A DNA stretch of 42,484 nucleotides, from positions 1 through 42,484 of the forward strand of contig RZYC01000031.1 in NCBI GenBank assembly GCA_009930475.1, written 5' to 3'. Position 1 is the first letter of the stretch. Every line of letters begins with the position of its first letter. The notes under the pieces were generated by a model. That model did no database searches, was not told the DNA's origin, and worked only from the letters and a program-made list of their open reading frames with translations. The position numbers and the translations under genes were made by a program. This stretch comes from Spartobacteria bacterium (GTDB taxonomy: Bacteria; Verrucomicrobiota; Kiritimatiellia; RZYC01). Positions 7,517 through 15,462 of the stretch are shown one piece after another.

Positions 7517-8662
7517 ATGAGAACGCATAGATATTTTCGGCGCAGCAGTGTGAACCGTATGCTGGGAACGCTTTTTGTCGGCGTCTACTTTCTGGCGAGT
7601 TGTGTCGGTTCAGCTGTGGATGTGCGCATGAAAGATATTGTACGGATTGAAGGCATCCATGACATTGATTTAATAGGGTACGGCATCGTCGTCGGACTGA
7701 ATGGAACCGGCGATAAAGATTTAGAGCTAACGAAACAGACCATGGCAAATCTCCTGGATCGCTTCAATGTATCGATTCCTTCGGACGACGTAAAAAGCAA
7801 GAATGTCGCCGTCGTGATGGTCTCAGCATCGGCGCCGGCCTTCCACAGCGCAGGAGATCGGACATTGGTTCGCGTATCTGCGATTGGCGATGCGGCTTCA
7901 TTAGAAGGGGGCGTATTATTGATGACGCCGTTGCAGTCGCCGGACGGAACCATCTATGCATTAGCGCAAGGAGCACTTACGGTCTCAGGCTTTACAGCGG
8001 GATCAGATAATGCTGGCGGGCAGCAATTAAAAATGAATTACACCACGGTAGGAACCATTCCCGACGGCGCATTACTTCGGTACAATTATGAAGGGGAATT
8101 CATCAAGGAAGGCGAATTAAGACTCTCCTTAAATCATCCGGATTTCACAACGGCCAACCGATTGGCGGATGCCATCAATCAGGTGTATGAAGGCACTTCC
8201 TTTGCGCGTGATGCAGGAACAGTCACGGTTCACGTTCCGCAGGATATCATTGATATTGGACAAACCGCACGCTTTGTCGCCAGTTTGGAAGGCCTGCGGA
8301 TTACACCGGATATGCAGTCAAAAATCGTGATCAACGAACGCTCTGGAACCATTGTTATGGGTGGAAACGTGCATATCGACGAATCGATTGTAGCGCACGG
8401 CAACTTAACGGTTCGTATTACGTCAAATCTGGCGGCCTATATGCCGGAACCATTTTCATCTGCTGATCCGGTTGTCACCAATGAACAACGAACACAGGCT
8501 AAAGAAGACGACGCAAAAGTCGTGCTCATCCCAGGAACAGCCACCATACAAGAGCTGGCGGCATTGTTAAACGAAGTGGGCACCACGCCCCGGGATCTGA
8601 TTTCCATCCTTGAAGCACTCAAGACGCTGGGTGCCCTGCAGATGGATATCGAAACGATGTAG
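7517..8662 (+). CDS. flgI: Flagellar P-ring protein FlgI
   Basis: FlgI builds the periplasmic P-ring around the rod. The protein (381 residues from ATG 7517) has the signature LIGYGIVVGLNGTGDKD, the VVMVSASAPAF segment and a C-terminal LLNEVGTTPRDLISILEALKTLGAL stretch (written here only as its family landmark), all in normal order. I chose 7517 because GGAAG sits 6 bp upstream and the basic n-region RTHRYFRR follows; a start at 7490 would add nine residues. The signal region ends in FLASCVGSA: LASC fits a lipobox, while cleavage after VGSA would be ordinary signal peptidase I processing. Since FlgH here lacks its lipid-anchor cysteine, this is unusual. Nine bases separate it from flgJ. Confidence 0.95.
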   Translation: MRTHRYFRRSSVNRMLGTLFVGVYFLASCVGSAVDVRMKDIVRIEGIHDIDLIGYGIVVGLNGTGDKDLELTKQTMANLLDRFNVSIPSDDVKSKNVAVVMVSASAPAFHSAGDRTLVRVSAIGDAASLEGGVLLMTPLQSPDGTIYALAQGALTVSGFTAGSDNAGGQQLKMNYTTVGTIPDGALLRYNYEGEFIKEGELRLSLNHPDFTTANRLADAINQVYEGTSFARDAGTVTVHVPQDIIDIGQTARFVASLEGLRITPDMQSKIVINERSGTIVMGGNVHIDESIVAHGNLTVRITSNLAAYMPEPFSSADPVVTNEQRTQAKEDDAKVVLIPGTATIQELAALLNEVGTTPRDLISILEALKTLGALQMDIETM

Positions 8663-8670
8663 GAGTCATC

Positions 8671-8988
8671 ATGCTGGACATGTCGGTTTTTCAAACACTC
8701 TCCGTGAATCCTGGTAAAAATGGCTACAACAAAACGCAGCTCAAAGAGGCCTGTGGCGAAGCAGAAGGTCTTTTTGCAACGATTTTATTAAAAGAAGCCA
8801 TGAAACCGCTACTGGAAGAATCAGAAAATGGTGACGCCAAAAGTGGACCATTGCTGGAAACGGCCGTGGAGCAGATGGCGCAGCAGATGGGGCGCGACGG
8901 AGCTTTTGGCATTGCTGATTATTTTTACGAACAGATGTCGGGACAAACTCCGGCACGGTTTATGCAATCTAAGAAAGTCGGAGGTTAA
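8671..8988 (+). CDS. flgJ: FlgJ-type rod-binding protein (no muramidase domain)
   Basis: A 105-residue protein equal to the N-terminal rod-binding half of FlgJ, which caps the growing flagellar rod. It has the family helix pattern: EAEGLFATILLKEAMKPL (about 30-47), an acidic linker and METAV-like AVEQMAQQMGRDGAFGIADY. The peptidoglycan-hydrolase domain of enterobacterial FlgJ is missing, as in many other phyla, so another enzyme must open the cell wall. The lytic transglycosylase at 30 kb is one candidate but nothing links them directly. ATG at 8671 follows GGAG by 5 bp. The stop overlaps the ribosome-binding region of the next gene. Confidence 0.88.
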   Translation: MLDMSVFQTLSVNPGKNGYNKTQLKEACGEAEGLFATILLKEAMKPLLEESENGDAKSGPLLETAVEQMAQQMGRDGAFGIADYFYEQMSGQTPARFMQSKKVGG

Positions 8989-8989
8989 T

Positions 8990-9409
8990 ATGTCGCAGGA
9001 AGCAACTACAGAAAACACAGAGGCTGTCAGCTTAATGGATCATCTGAAGCGGATCGAAAAGGAAGCGGAAAATCTGCAAATGGCATTAATTTCGCGGAAT
9101 GCAGCAACCATCATGGAGGCGGTGACTCGCCAGCGGGAGGCACTTGATCTTGTTCAGGTCTATGTGGAAACCAATAATCCGCAGAAAAAAATATCATCCA
9201 TCGAACATCGTTTAAGCGTGCAGCCCCTGATGAAACGGGTTCGAAAATTATTGGCACGCAATGAAAAGATGGCTCGAACCTTTCTGTCGGTCATCGACCG
9301 TACACTGGAAAATCTTTCCTCCACAGCACGCGGACCGGCACGGGTCTATAATGGATACGGAAAAATGGCCGGACACGCATCGCCTTTACTGATTAATCAC
9401 GTGGGATAG
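8990..9409 (+). CDS. flgN: FlgN-like flagellar export chaperone
   Basis: FlgN-type proteins are small helical cytoplasmic chaperones for the hook-filament junction proteins FlgK and FlgL. This 139-residue protein is almost entirely helical and charged (MDHLKRIEKEAENLQMALIS, ITRQREALDLV-like pattern), with a C-terminal tail rich in Ala/Gly. Sequence conservation in this family is low, so the call leans on size, composition and position directly upstream of flgK, the usual arrangement. ATG at 8990 begins one base after the flgJ stop, with GGAGG overlapping the end of flgJ. A longer in-frame reading from 8828 would overlap flgJ in another frame and has no support. Confidence 0.75.
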   Translation: MSQEATTENTEAVSLMDHLKRIEKEAENLQMALISRNAATIMEAVTRQREALDLVQVYVETNNPQKKISSIEHRLSVQPLMKRVRKLLARNEKMARTFLSVIDRTLENLSSTARGPARVYNGYGKMAGHASPLLINHVG

Positions 9410-9415
9410 ACACTT

Positions 9416-10846
9416 ATGGCATCACTTAGTGACATGGTATCCATTTCCAGCTCGGGACTGTACGCACACCAGGAGCGGTTGGCTGTAATCAGTAATAATG
9501 TAACGAACATGCAGACTGAAGGATATCATCGTCAAACAGCGGTGTTATCAACCAACCCGGCTAATTATCCAAACCTGTACACAACCATCCCCTATTCCAT
9601 GGGAACCGGAGTGCAGGTTCAAGATATCATACGCGAATACGATGGGCTACGTGAAAGCGTTTATCTCGGCGAAAACAGCGAATCCAGCAAACACGAATTT
9701 CTGGCAAAAATGCTACCGGACATGCAGATCCTACTCGATGAAACCAGTGGCTCAACGATCAGTGATTCACTGAATAAATTCTGGGCATCCTGTCAGGATG
9801 TGGCTGCAAACCCAGATAATCTGGCTATTCGCAGTGCCATGCTGGCGAGAGCCAATCAATTGGCTGTCACATTCAATTCCATCAGTTCCGGGTTATCGGA
9901 CTATCGTAGCGGCATCATCAGCGGCACACCGCCAGATGTCACCGGTTCGCTGGCCGATGAGGTGTCGACGATCAACGAAACACTTGACGAATTACAGAAA
10001 GTCAACAGGCTGATCACTCAGTTTCAGGCCACCAATGTATCCACCGCCGATTTAGAGGTCAAACGGGATTTGCTGGTACGTGATTTGAGTTCCAGCTTTG
10101 AAGTGGATGTCGATACCCAGTATAATATCCGTCTCGCCGGCCAGACACTGGTCAGCAGTGACGGCGCAACAAAAAACGATCTCGAAATTACCGGATCTGA
10201 TCCACTATCCTTTTCCGTAGCCGGCACAGCTGTTGAAATTGAAGAAGGAACCTTGGGCGGATATCAGGAACTGATCACCTACATTGACTCTATCCAGAGC
10301 GATCTCAATACGCTGGCCGGATCACTCATTTCCGAAGTCAACACCATGCACGAAGCCGGATATGATTTAGAAGGCGATCCCGGGCTGGCCTTTTTCAAAG
10401 GAACCACGGCGGCAGATATTGCGGTAAATACAGAACTGTACGATCAAAGCAATCCGTTACTGAATCATCCGGAAAAGATTGCCGCTGCAAAAACGCTTTA
10501 CGATCCGGGCGGCCCAAATGAAGGCCCCAATACAGGGGATGGCTCCAACATACTGGATATCGCCGATCTTTCCCGTGCAGACCAAGCCGATCTCTCCGAC
10601 CGCACCTACAATGAGTTTTACACCGATCTCAGTTCAGCGCTGGGATCACGCATTGCTGCTGAGGAAGACCTGGCAGAAGCAGGCGAAGCCACACTGGCCA
10701 TGCTGGATACGGCCATTCAATCGGAATCCGGCGTCAATCTTGATCAGGAACTGGTGGACATGATGTCGGCACAACGCGCCTATCAGTCTTCTGCCAAGGT
10801 ATTAAGCACGGTAAACGCGATGTTTGATGTATTGTTCAGCCTCTAA
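9416..10846 (+). CDS. flgK: Flagellar hook-associated protein FlgK
   Basis: FlgK (HAP1) is the first hook-filament junction protein, exported through the flagellar type III system. The 476-residue protein has the N-terminal flagellar rod motif SSSGLYAHQERLAVISNNVTN (landmark, residues about 11-31) and ends with the matching C-terminal coiled coil, NLDQELVDMMSAQRAYQSSA followed by KVLSTVNAMFDVL. The middle is variable and Ser/Thr/Asp-rich, as expected. No signal peptide, consistent with type III export. It starts 6 bp after flgN. The usual next gene flgL is absent; a 51-codon ORF and sugar-nucleotide genes follow instead. Confidence 0.95.
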   Translation: MASLSDMVSISSSGLYAHQERLAVISNNVTNMQTEGYHRQTAVLSTNPANYPNLYTTIPYSMGTGVQVQDIIREYDGLRESVYLGENSESSKHEFLAKMLPDMQILLDETSGSTISDSLNKFWASCQDVAANPDNLAIRSAMLARANQLAVTFNSISSGLSDYRSGIISGTPPDVTGSLADEVSTINETLDELQKVNRLITQFQATNVSTADLEVKRDLLVRDLSSSFEVDVDTQYNIRLAGQTLVSSDGATKNDLEITGSDPLSFSVAGTAVEIEEGTLGGYQELITYIDSIQSDLNTLAGSLISEVNTMHEAGYDLEGDPGLAFFKGTTAADIAVNTELYDQSNPLLNHPEKIAAAKTLYDPGGPNEGPNTGDGSNILDIADLSRADQADLSDRTYNEFYTDLSSALGSRIAAEEDLAEAGEATLAMLDTAIQSESGVNLDQELVDMMSAQRAYQSSAKVLSTVNAMFDVLFSL

Positions 10847-10861
10847 ACGAAAGGGATACCA

Positions 10862-11017
10862 ATGAAAACCATGACAAAAAAAACGAAGGCAAAACCACGA
10901 ACCATGTACGAACAGATCAACCGGAATCTCAGCTGTCTGGCTGAAGTGCTGGGACAGTACGCCACGCTACTGAAAAACCATTCAAACAAATCGACAAAAT
11001 CACAACCTGCCGCATAG
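10862..11017 (+). CDS. Small basic protein, 51 residues, unknown
   Basis: A short open frame starting MKTMTKKTKAKPRTM and ending KSTKSQPAA, with ATG at 10862 and TAG at 11015-11017. AAAGGG lies 6-7 bp before the ATG, a reasonable ribosome-binding site. The N-terminus is very basic; residues about 15-42 (MYEQINRNLSCLAEVLGQYA onward) could form one amphipathic helix. It sits between flgK and the sugar nucleotidyltransferase on the same strand, so it probably belongs to the flagellar/glycosylation transcript. I do not recognise a family. Possibilities are a small flagellar regulator or chaperone-like peptide; nothing in the sequence proves either. Confidence 0.5.
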   Translation: MKTMTKKTKAKPRTMYEQINRNLSCLAEVLGQYATLLKNHSNKSTKSQPAA

Positions 11018-11044
11018 AATAGGTACATGGAAAAAGGTTAGTTG

Positions 11045-12655
11045 ATGAAAACATACGAAACGGACGTTTTATTAATCGGTGCCGGAGCACCGGCAGAGGC
11101 AATGATTCATTCATTGCATGCGCATTCAACGTATCGGGTCGTCTGTATTCTGGATCCGAATGCCGCCTGTTACGGATCACGTATTTCAGGAGTTCCCGTT
11201 ACGGGCTGGCTGCAAAATCGCCCTCTCCATGTGCGCCATGCCTTTATGGCCGCACCATCGATTCAACAGGGATTCGATCGGAAATCCGTATTCCATCTCT
11301 TAAAAAAACAGCACCTCGCATTTCCCTCTTATCGAGATCCAGCGGCGCGTGTTGACGATCATCTCAGTCTACGTGAAGGTGCAGTGATTCTGTCCGGAGC
11401 CACGGTGGAGCGAGATGCGGTCTGTGGTATCAATGTTCTAATCGGTGAAAAGGCCATCGTCACAACGAACTGTACGATCCCTGATCACGCGGTGCTCAGC
11501 AGTGGAACCGTCTGGACACAGAAGAACGCGCAAAAACCCGATGATGAGCAGCAGTTACAAGCCGTTCTGGCCCAAGACACCGAATCACTCCATCGAATCA
11601 TTCAGCGCATCAATCTGGCTGATATGGAGATTCTGCTGGTAGTCAATCGTGATGGAGTCCTGGTTGGAACGATTACCGATGGAGATATTCGCCGCGCCAT
11701 TCTTTCCGGCATTCGCTTTGAACAGCCCGCCTCGCTGATTATGAATCCGGCACCGACTTTTGTGATAAAAGATACTCCGCGACGCGATATGCTGCAATTG
11801 ATGCGGAAGCACTCCATTCGCCATATCCCCGTATTGGATACCGCTGGCCGTCCCGTCCGAATCGAACGCATGGAACGACTGCTCGACGAAAATGTCAGGG
11901 CGCACGATGCCATTGTCATGGCCGGTGGATTGGGTACACGTTTACGCCCACTGACAGAAACCATGCCAAAACCACTGCTCCATGTAGGTGAACGCCCCAT
12001 TCTTGATCATATTTTGAGTGGCCTCAAACGCGCCGGTATTGATGACGTGGTACTGTCCGTCAACTATCGAGGCGACCAGATTCGCCGTCATGTCGGCGAT
12101 GGATCCAGTCACGCCCTAAAAGTGAATTACATCACAGAAAAGCAGCGACTGGGAACCGCTGGGGCCTTGTCACTGCTTTCCCCCCGTCCTCAAAACGCCT
12201 TTCTGGTTATGAACGGGGATTTGCTGACCAATCTAAATTATGCCAAGCTGCTGGATTTCCAAAAAGAAAACAACTACGCGCTGGTCATGGGTGTACGAAA
12301 ATATGAAATACAGATCCCTTACGGTGTTGTTCATATCAATGGCGAAGGCCACGTGGATGGGCTGCGCGAAAAACCCCTACATGAACACTTCATTAATGCC
12401 GGTATTTATGTTTTGCGACCCGACTGTCTAGACCTGATTCCCCATGGCTCATTTTATGATATGACCGACTTAATCAATGAACTCATCCGTCGTGAAGAAC
12501 GTGTTGGTGCATTTCCCATTCTGGAGTACTGGAAAGATATTGGGCGCCCCGAAGATCTTCAGCAAGCCTCACGAGACCAGCTTCGTGTCAACACAGCAGG
12601 AACCAGTCTCACGAAGAACGGAGCGATTCAACCAATGGAGGCCTTTGCATTATGA
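11045..12655 (+). CDS. PtmE-like sugar-1-phosphate nucleotidyltransferase with CBS pair
   Basis: A 536-residue multidomain enzyme. Residues about 5-160 resemble the N-terminal part of sugar O-/N-acyltransferases of the PglD/NeuD type (LLIGAGAPAEAM nucleotide-binding loop, then a few hexapeptide-like turns). Residues about 175-285 are a CBS-domain pair (GVLVGTITDGDIRRAIL; HSIRHIPVLD). Residues about 290-525 are an NTP-transferase domain with the diagnostic VMAGGLGTRLRPLTETMPKP and ILEYWKDIGRPEDL. A CBS pair fused to this transferase is characteristic of PtmE, the GlcN-1-P guanylyltransferase of legionaminate synthesis in Campylobacter. The next gene resembles LegB, which supports that reading. 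The extra N-terminal acyltransferase-like module is the unusual part. ATG at 11045 is preferred; TTG at 11042 is the alternative. The 3' end overlaps the next gene by 4 bp (ATGA). Confidence 0.82.
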   Translation: MKTYETDVLLIGAGAPAEAMIHSLHAHSTYRVVCILDPNAACYGSRISGVPVTGWLQNRPLHVRHAFMAAPSIQQGFDRKSVFHLLKKQHLAFPSYRDPAARVDDHLSLREGAVILSGATVERDAVCGINVLIGEKAIVTTNCTIPDHAVLSSGTVWTQKNAQKPDDEQQLQAVLAQDTESLHRIIQRINLADMEILLVVNRDGVLVGTITDGDIRRAILSGIRFEQPASLIMNPAPTFVIKDTPRRDMLQLMRKHSIRHIPVLDTAGRPVRIERMERLLDENVRAHDAIVMAGGLGTRLRPLTETMPKPLLHVGERPILDHILSGLKRAGIDDVVLSVNYRGDQIRRHVGDGSSHALKVNYITEKQRLGTAGALSLLSPRPQNAFLVMNGDLLTNLNYAKLLDFQKENNYALVMGVRKYEIQIPYGVVHINGEGHVDGLREKPLHEHFINAGIYVLRPDCLDLIPHGSFYDMTDLINELIRREERVGAFPILEYWKDIGRPEDLQQASRDQLRVNTAGTSLTKNGAIQPMEAFAL

Positions 12656-13638
12656 TTACATCAGCTGTAGTTACCGGTGCCTGCGGTTTTATTGGCAGTC
12701 ACCTCGCGGAAGAACTTGTACATCGCGGAACCCGCGTCAAAGCACTCGCTTTTTACGATGCCAGAGGTTCTCAAGGCTGGCTCGACGCCCTGCCGAAAGA
12801 CGTCTCGGATTCCATGGAAATTATTTCCGGCGATGTACGGGATGTAGAACAAATGCGACGCATCGTTTCAGCTGAAGACACCGTCTTTCACCTCGCAGCA
12901 CTCATCGGCATCCCGTATTCCTATCAGGCACCGCGTTCCTATGTGGAAACCAATATCAACGGCACAATCAACATGCTGGAAGCGGTTCGAGCCGCCGACG
13001 CACGACGCCTGCTGTTTATGTCCACCAGTGAAGTCTACGGAACAGCCCTACGGGTACCTATTGACGAAAATCATCCCTTACAGGGACAGAGCCCCTATTC
13101 TGCATCGAAAATAGGCGCAGAAAAAATGGTAGAAAGCTATTACAAAGCCTTTCAGTGCCCGGTCGTAACAGCACGCGCATTTAACACCTTCGGTCCACGT
13201 CAATCGGCCCGTGCAGTCATTCCAACCATTCTGATGCAGCTAATGGCCGGAAAAAAATCAATTCAACTAGGCAATCTCGATGCGACACGTGATTTCAATT
13301 ATGTTCTGGATACCGTCGAAGGCCTGATCCGACTGGCCGAATGTCCGGACGCTGTTGGTCAGGTCGCCAATATCGGTACGGGTGTGGAAATAACAATCGA
13401 AAACCTCGTCCATCTGGCAGCCGAAATAACCGGTGCCCACCCGCATATTGACGGGAATTGCGAAAATCGTACCCGACCCGCCGCCAGTGAAGTACAGCGT
13501 TTATGCGCCGACAATAAGCGACTGCATTCATTAACCGGCTGGACGCCGCCCCACCGACTCCAGGAAGGCCTGGACGCCACCGCACACTGGCTCGTAAAAA
13601 ACAAATCCATCTATGATCCTGATCGATACTATGTTTAA
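12652..13638 (+). CDS. legB: LegB-like nucleotide-sugar 4,6-dehydratase (extended SDR)
   Basis: An NAD(P)-dependent epimerase/dehydratase, 328 residues, closest in motif pattern to LegB, the GDP-GlcNAc 4,6-dehydratase of the legionaminic acid pathway. Visible features are the Rossmann motif TGACGFIGSH (8-17), a catalytic STSEVYGT segment, the active-site YSASKIGAEK and a substrate-side FNTFGPRQSARAVIPTI typical of this branch. The protein is cytosolic. It overlaps the nucleotidyltransferase by 4 bp and the HAD gene by 8 bp, so the three are translationally coupled. Placement directly downstream of flagellar structural genes suggests that the product sugar decorates flagellin. Downstream legionaminate genes (aminotransferase, synthase, CMP-transferase) are not in this window, so the final sugar is uncertain. 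Confidence 0.85.
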   Translation: MITSAVVTGACGFIGSHLAEELVHRGTRVKALAFYDARGSQGWLDALPKDVSDSMEIISGDVRDVEQMRRIVSAEDTVFHLAALIGIPYSYQAPRSYVETNINGTINMLEAVRAADARRLLFMSTSEVYGTALRVPIDENHPLQGQSPYSASKIGAEKMVESYYKAFQCPVVTARAFNTFGPRQSARAVIPTILMQLMAGKKSIQLGNLDATRDFNYVLDTVEGLIRLAECPDAVGQVANIGTGVEITIENLVHLAAEITGAHPHIDGNCENRTRPAASEVQRLCADNKRLHSLTGWTPPHRLQEGLDATAHWLVKNKSIYDPDRYYV

Positions 13639-14350
13639 TCGAATAAACAGAACGACATTGCCGCAAGGCGTATTATTTGATCTCGATGACACCCTGTATC
13701 CCGAGCGGCAGTACGTACACAGCGGATTTGAGGCCGTCGCCGCATTTATCTATCGCATCTACGGCAAACGCATCTATGATGATTTAACCACCTGTTACGA
13801 TTCAGGCGAACGCAGCAATGTTTTTGGTACTGTTTTGAATCGATACTTCGACGTCGTTGAAGACAGTTTGCTCCGACAGATTGTATCCATCTTCTGGTCC
13901 CATCGCCCTCGTATTGATTTATATGAAGATGCGCGAATAGGCATGGCTCTGCTCTTCACCAAAGGAATTAAAGTAGGCGTAATAACCACCGGACAATCAG
14001 CTATTCAGCGTGCAAAAATAGAAGCACTCGCGCTTAAACCCTTGCTCGACGGACTCATCTACACGGATGAATTGATTGGAGAACCAGAACCGGGCCGCCC
14101 CTGTGAGGATGCCTTTCACATCGCTGCCCTCATGATGGACGTCGAACTCTGCGATCTGTGCTATGTCGGCGACAACCCCTACACCGATTTTGTGGTTCCC
14201 CGACGCATGGGCATCCCTTCCATCCGCGTCCGGCGGGACGGCACAGAGCATGCATCCAAAGAACCCCCATCCATCGGATTTCAGCCCGACGCTGAAATTG
14301 ACTCACTGGAAAAAATCACCCTTTGTTTCCAACAGCGAGCCACACGGTAA
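13631..14350 (+). CDS. HAD-family hydrolase
   Basis: A haloacid-dehalogenase superfamily phosphatase of about 239 residues. Motif I is FDLDDTLYPE (nucleophile Asp17, acid/base Asp19); motif II is the ITTG segment near the middle (VGVITTGQS); motif III/IV is LCYVGDNPYTDFVVPRRMG. A helical cap lies between motif I and II, as in C1 HAD phosphatases. Substrate is unknown; its coupling to a LegB-like dehydratase and a sugar nucleotidyltransferase suggests a sugar phosphate. I start it at the ATG at 13631, which overlaps the LegB stop by 8 bp; ATG 13613 is also in frame and neither has a clear ribosome-binding site. It is the last gene of this transcript, and tRNA-Tyr follows after 70 bp. Confidence 0.85.
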   Translation: MFNRINRTTLPQGVLFDLDDTLYPERQYVHSGFEAVAAFIYRIYGKRIYDDLTTCYDSGERSNVFGTVLNRYFDVVEDSLLRQIVSIFWSHRPRIDLYEDARIGMALLFTKGIKVGVITTGQSAIQRAKIEALALKPLLDGLIYTDELIGEPEPGRPCEDAFHIAALMMDVELCDLCYVGDNPYTDFVVPRRMGIPSIRVRRDGTEHASKEPPSIGFQPDAEIDSLEKITLCFQQRATR

Positions 14351-14371
14351 TTATTTTTATTCAGAAAGAGG

Positions 14372-14399
14372 TGGACAGAGCCGAAAATATCCGTATATT
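14372..14399 (+). promoter_or_regulatory. Sigma-70 promoter for tRNA-Tyr
   Basis: TGGACA (14372-14377) and TATATT (14394-14399) are separated by 16 bp and end 21 bp before the mature tRNA 5' end. Each hexamer has five of six consensus bases. Confidence 0.55.
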
Positions 14400-14420
14400 C
14401 ACTCTCACATTCATATGAAT

Positions 14421-14505
14421 GGTGGGATAGCGAAGTGGCTAAACGCGGCAGACTGTAAATCTGTTCTCTCCGAGTTCCTTGGTTCGAATCCAAGTCCCAC
14501 CACCA
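14421..14505 (+). tRNA. tyrT: tRNA-Tyr (anticodon GTA)
   Basis: An 85-nt class II tRNA. The acceptor stem GGTGGGA (14421-14427) pairs with TCCCACC (14495-14501), followed by discriminator A and an encoded CCA. The anticodon loop reads CTGTAAA between CAGA and TCTG, giving anticodon GTA for tyrosine. A long variable arm (CTC/GAG stem) and a T loop TTCGAAT are present. A run of eight T at 14523-14530 follows, possibly part of a weak terminator. Confidence 0.96.
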
Positions 14506-14635
14506 TTCTTGTCACCTCCCCCTTTTTTTTCGCGATTTAACCATAGTGATTCCCGTCAGTTCGATGCACGTTGTCACTCGTTGAATTTTTCTATTCGGCG
14601 GCACGCAGCACCAGCAGAACCCGGGATTATGAAAA

Positions 14636-14860
14636 TCAATAACGTTCATCCCCACAGATATCGCACGTGTTATTGTACAAGCGTTTTGACTCCTCCTGCA
14701 TGGCTTTTTCCATTTCAAGAAGAAAAGACATCGGCTTCTATCCCAAAATAATCAACAGGACTATTCATGGTTTCCAGAATGTATGCAGGATCATCTCGAC
14801 CCGGAACTATCATGACAAAATCGTTGTTGTCTGATGAGCAAGCTGTTATATTTCTATTCA
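14636..14860 (-). pseudogene. Possible decayed gene fragment with frameshift
   Basis: The 377-bp gap between tRNA-Tyr and the zinc-ribbon gene has two protein-like stretches on the minus strand in different frames. One reads DFVMIVPGRDDPAYILETM and continues to VDYFGIEADVFSS before a stop. The other begins about there, MSFLLEMEKAMQEESKRLYN, and ends CDICGDERY with a stop at 14636. They would join by one frameshift near 14715-14730. I do not recognise the family. It could be a decayed gene tail or chance reading; the rest of the gap shows nothing beyond the zinc-ribbon promoter. Confidence 0.3.
14824..14852 (+). promoter_or_regulatory. Possible sigma-70 promoter for the zinc-ribbon/mnmE/mnmG genes
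   Basis: TTGTTG (14824-14829), a 17-bp spacer and TATATT (14847-14852) stand 30 bp before the zinc-ribbon start codon. The -35 matches four of six and the -10 five of six consensus bases. Confidence 0.4.
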
Positions 14861-14882
14861 AATGTCAATTGGAGGTGTGAGT

Positions 14883-15455
14883 ATGAATATGAATGCCAAA
14901 TTGCTGCAGGGCGAGTTTGAAGAGGGTGACATCATTTTTGACTGTGAGTATTGTGGAAAAAGCCTTGCCATCGATCCGCGCGGAGCCGGATTGATCATCA
15001 CTTGCCCTGACTGTGGAAACAACGTTCAGGTACCTGGCGACGATGTCGCTGTATATCAGCTCAATGAAGATCAGGGAGTTTTTAGTAAAAATGACATTGT
15101 CTTTGATTGTCCCAGCTGCGGGAAAAGTCTTGCTATTGATGAACGGGGGGCCGGCCTTATTATTGAATGCCCAGAATGTGACCATAAGATTCAAATTCCC
15201 TTCAAAGAAGAGGATGAAAGAGCTCTCGCGCAGCAACTCCTTGAAGAGGAAAGCGAGATGGAAGCTGAAGAGACATACGATGTGTCCGCTGACTCTTATA
15301 CAGATGATTCAGTAAAAGCACTTCAAGATCGTCGAAAATATCTGGAAAACCTGCGCGTTACCCACCTTGAAGCACTGGATGCCGTTCGCAAAGAAATGGC
15401 CACCATCCAGGGTGCTATCGGGCGTATTGCTGAAATTTTGTCAAAAAACACCTGA
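14883..15455 (+). CDS. Tandem zinc-ribbon protein with C-terminal coiled coil
   Basis: A 190-residue protein built from an internal duplication. Each copy is a CxxCGKSLAIDxRGAGLIIxCPxC zinc ribbon: cysteines 21/24/41/44 and 76/79/96/99. The copies are joined by an acidic linker, and residues about 108-190 form an acidic helical region ending in a probable coiled coil (QDRRKYLENLRVTHLEALDA). A zinc-bound, nucleic-acid- or protein-binding role is inferred from the fold; the particular family function is unknown. ATG at 14883 is chosen because GGAGG lies 7 bp upstream; an in-frame ATG at 14862 precedes that site. mnmE begins 7 bp after the stop, so it is probably cotranscribed with the tRNA-modification genes. 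Confidence 0.8.
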   Translation: MNMNAKLLQGEFEEGDIIFDCEYCGKSLAIDPRGAGLIITCPDCGNNVQVPGDDVAVYQLNEDQGVFSKNDIVFDCPSCGKSLAIDERGAGLIIECPECDHKIQIPFKEEDERALAQQLLEEESEMEAEETYDVSADSYTDDSVKALQDRRKYLENLRVTHLEALDAVRKEMATIQGAIGRIAEILSKNT

Positions 15456-15462
15456 TACCATC

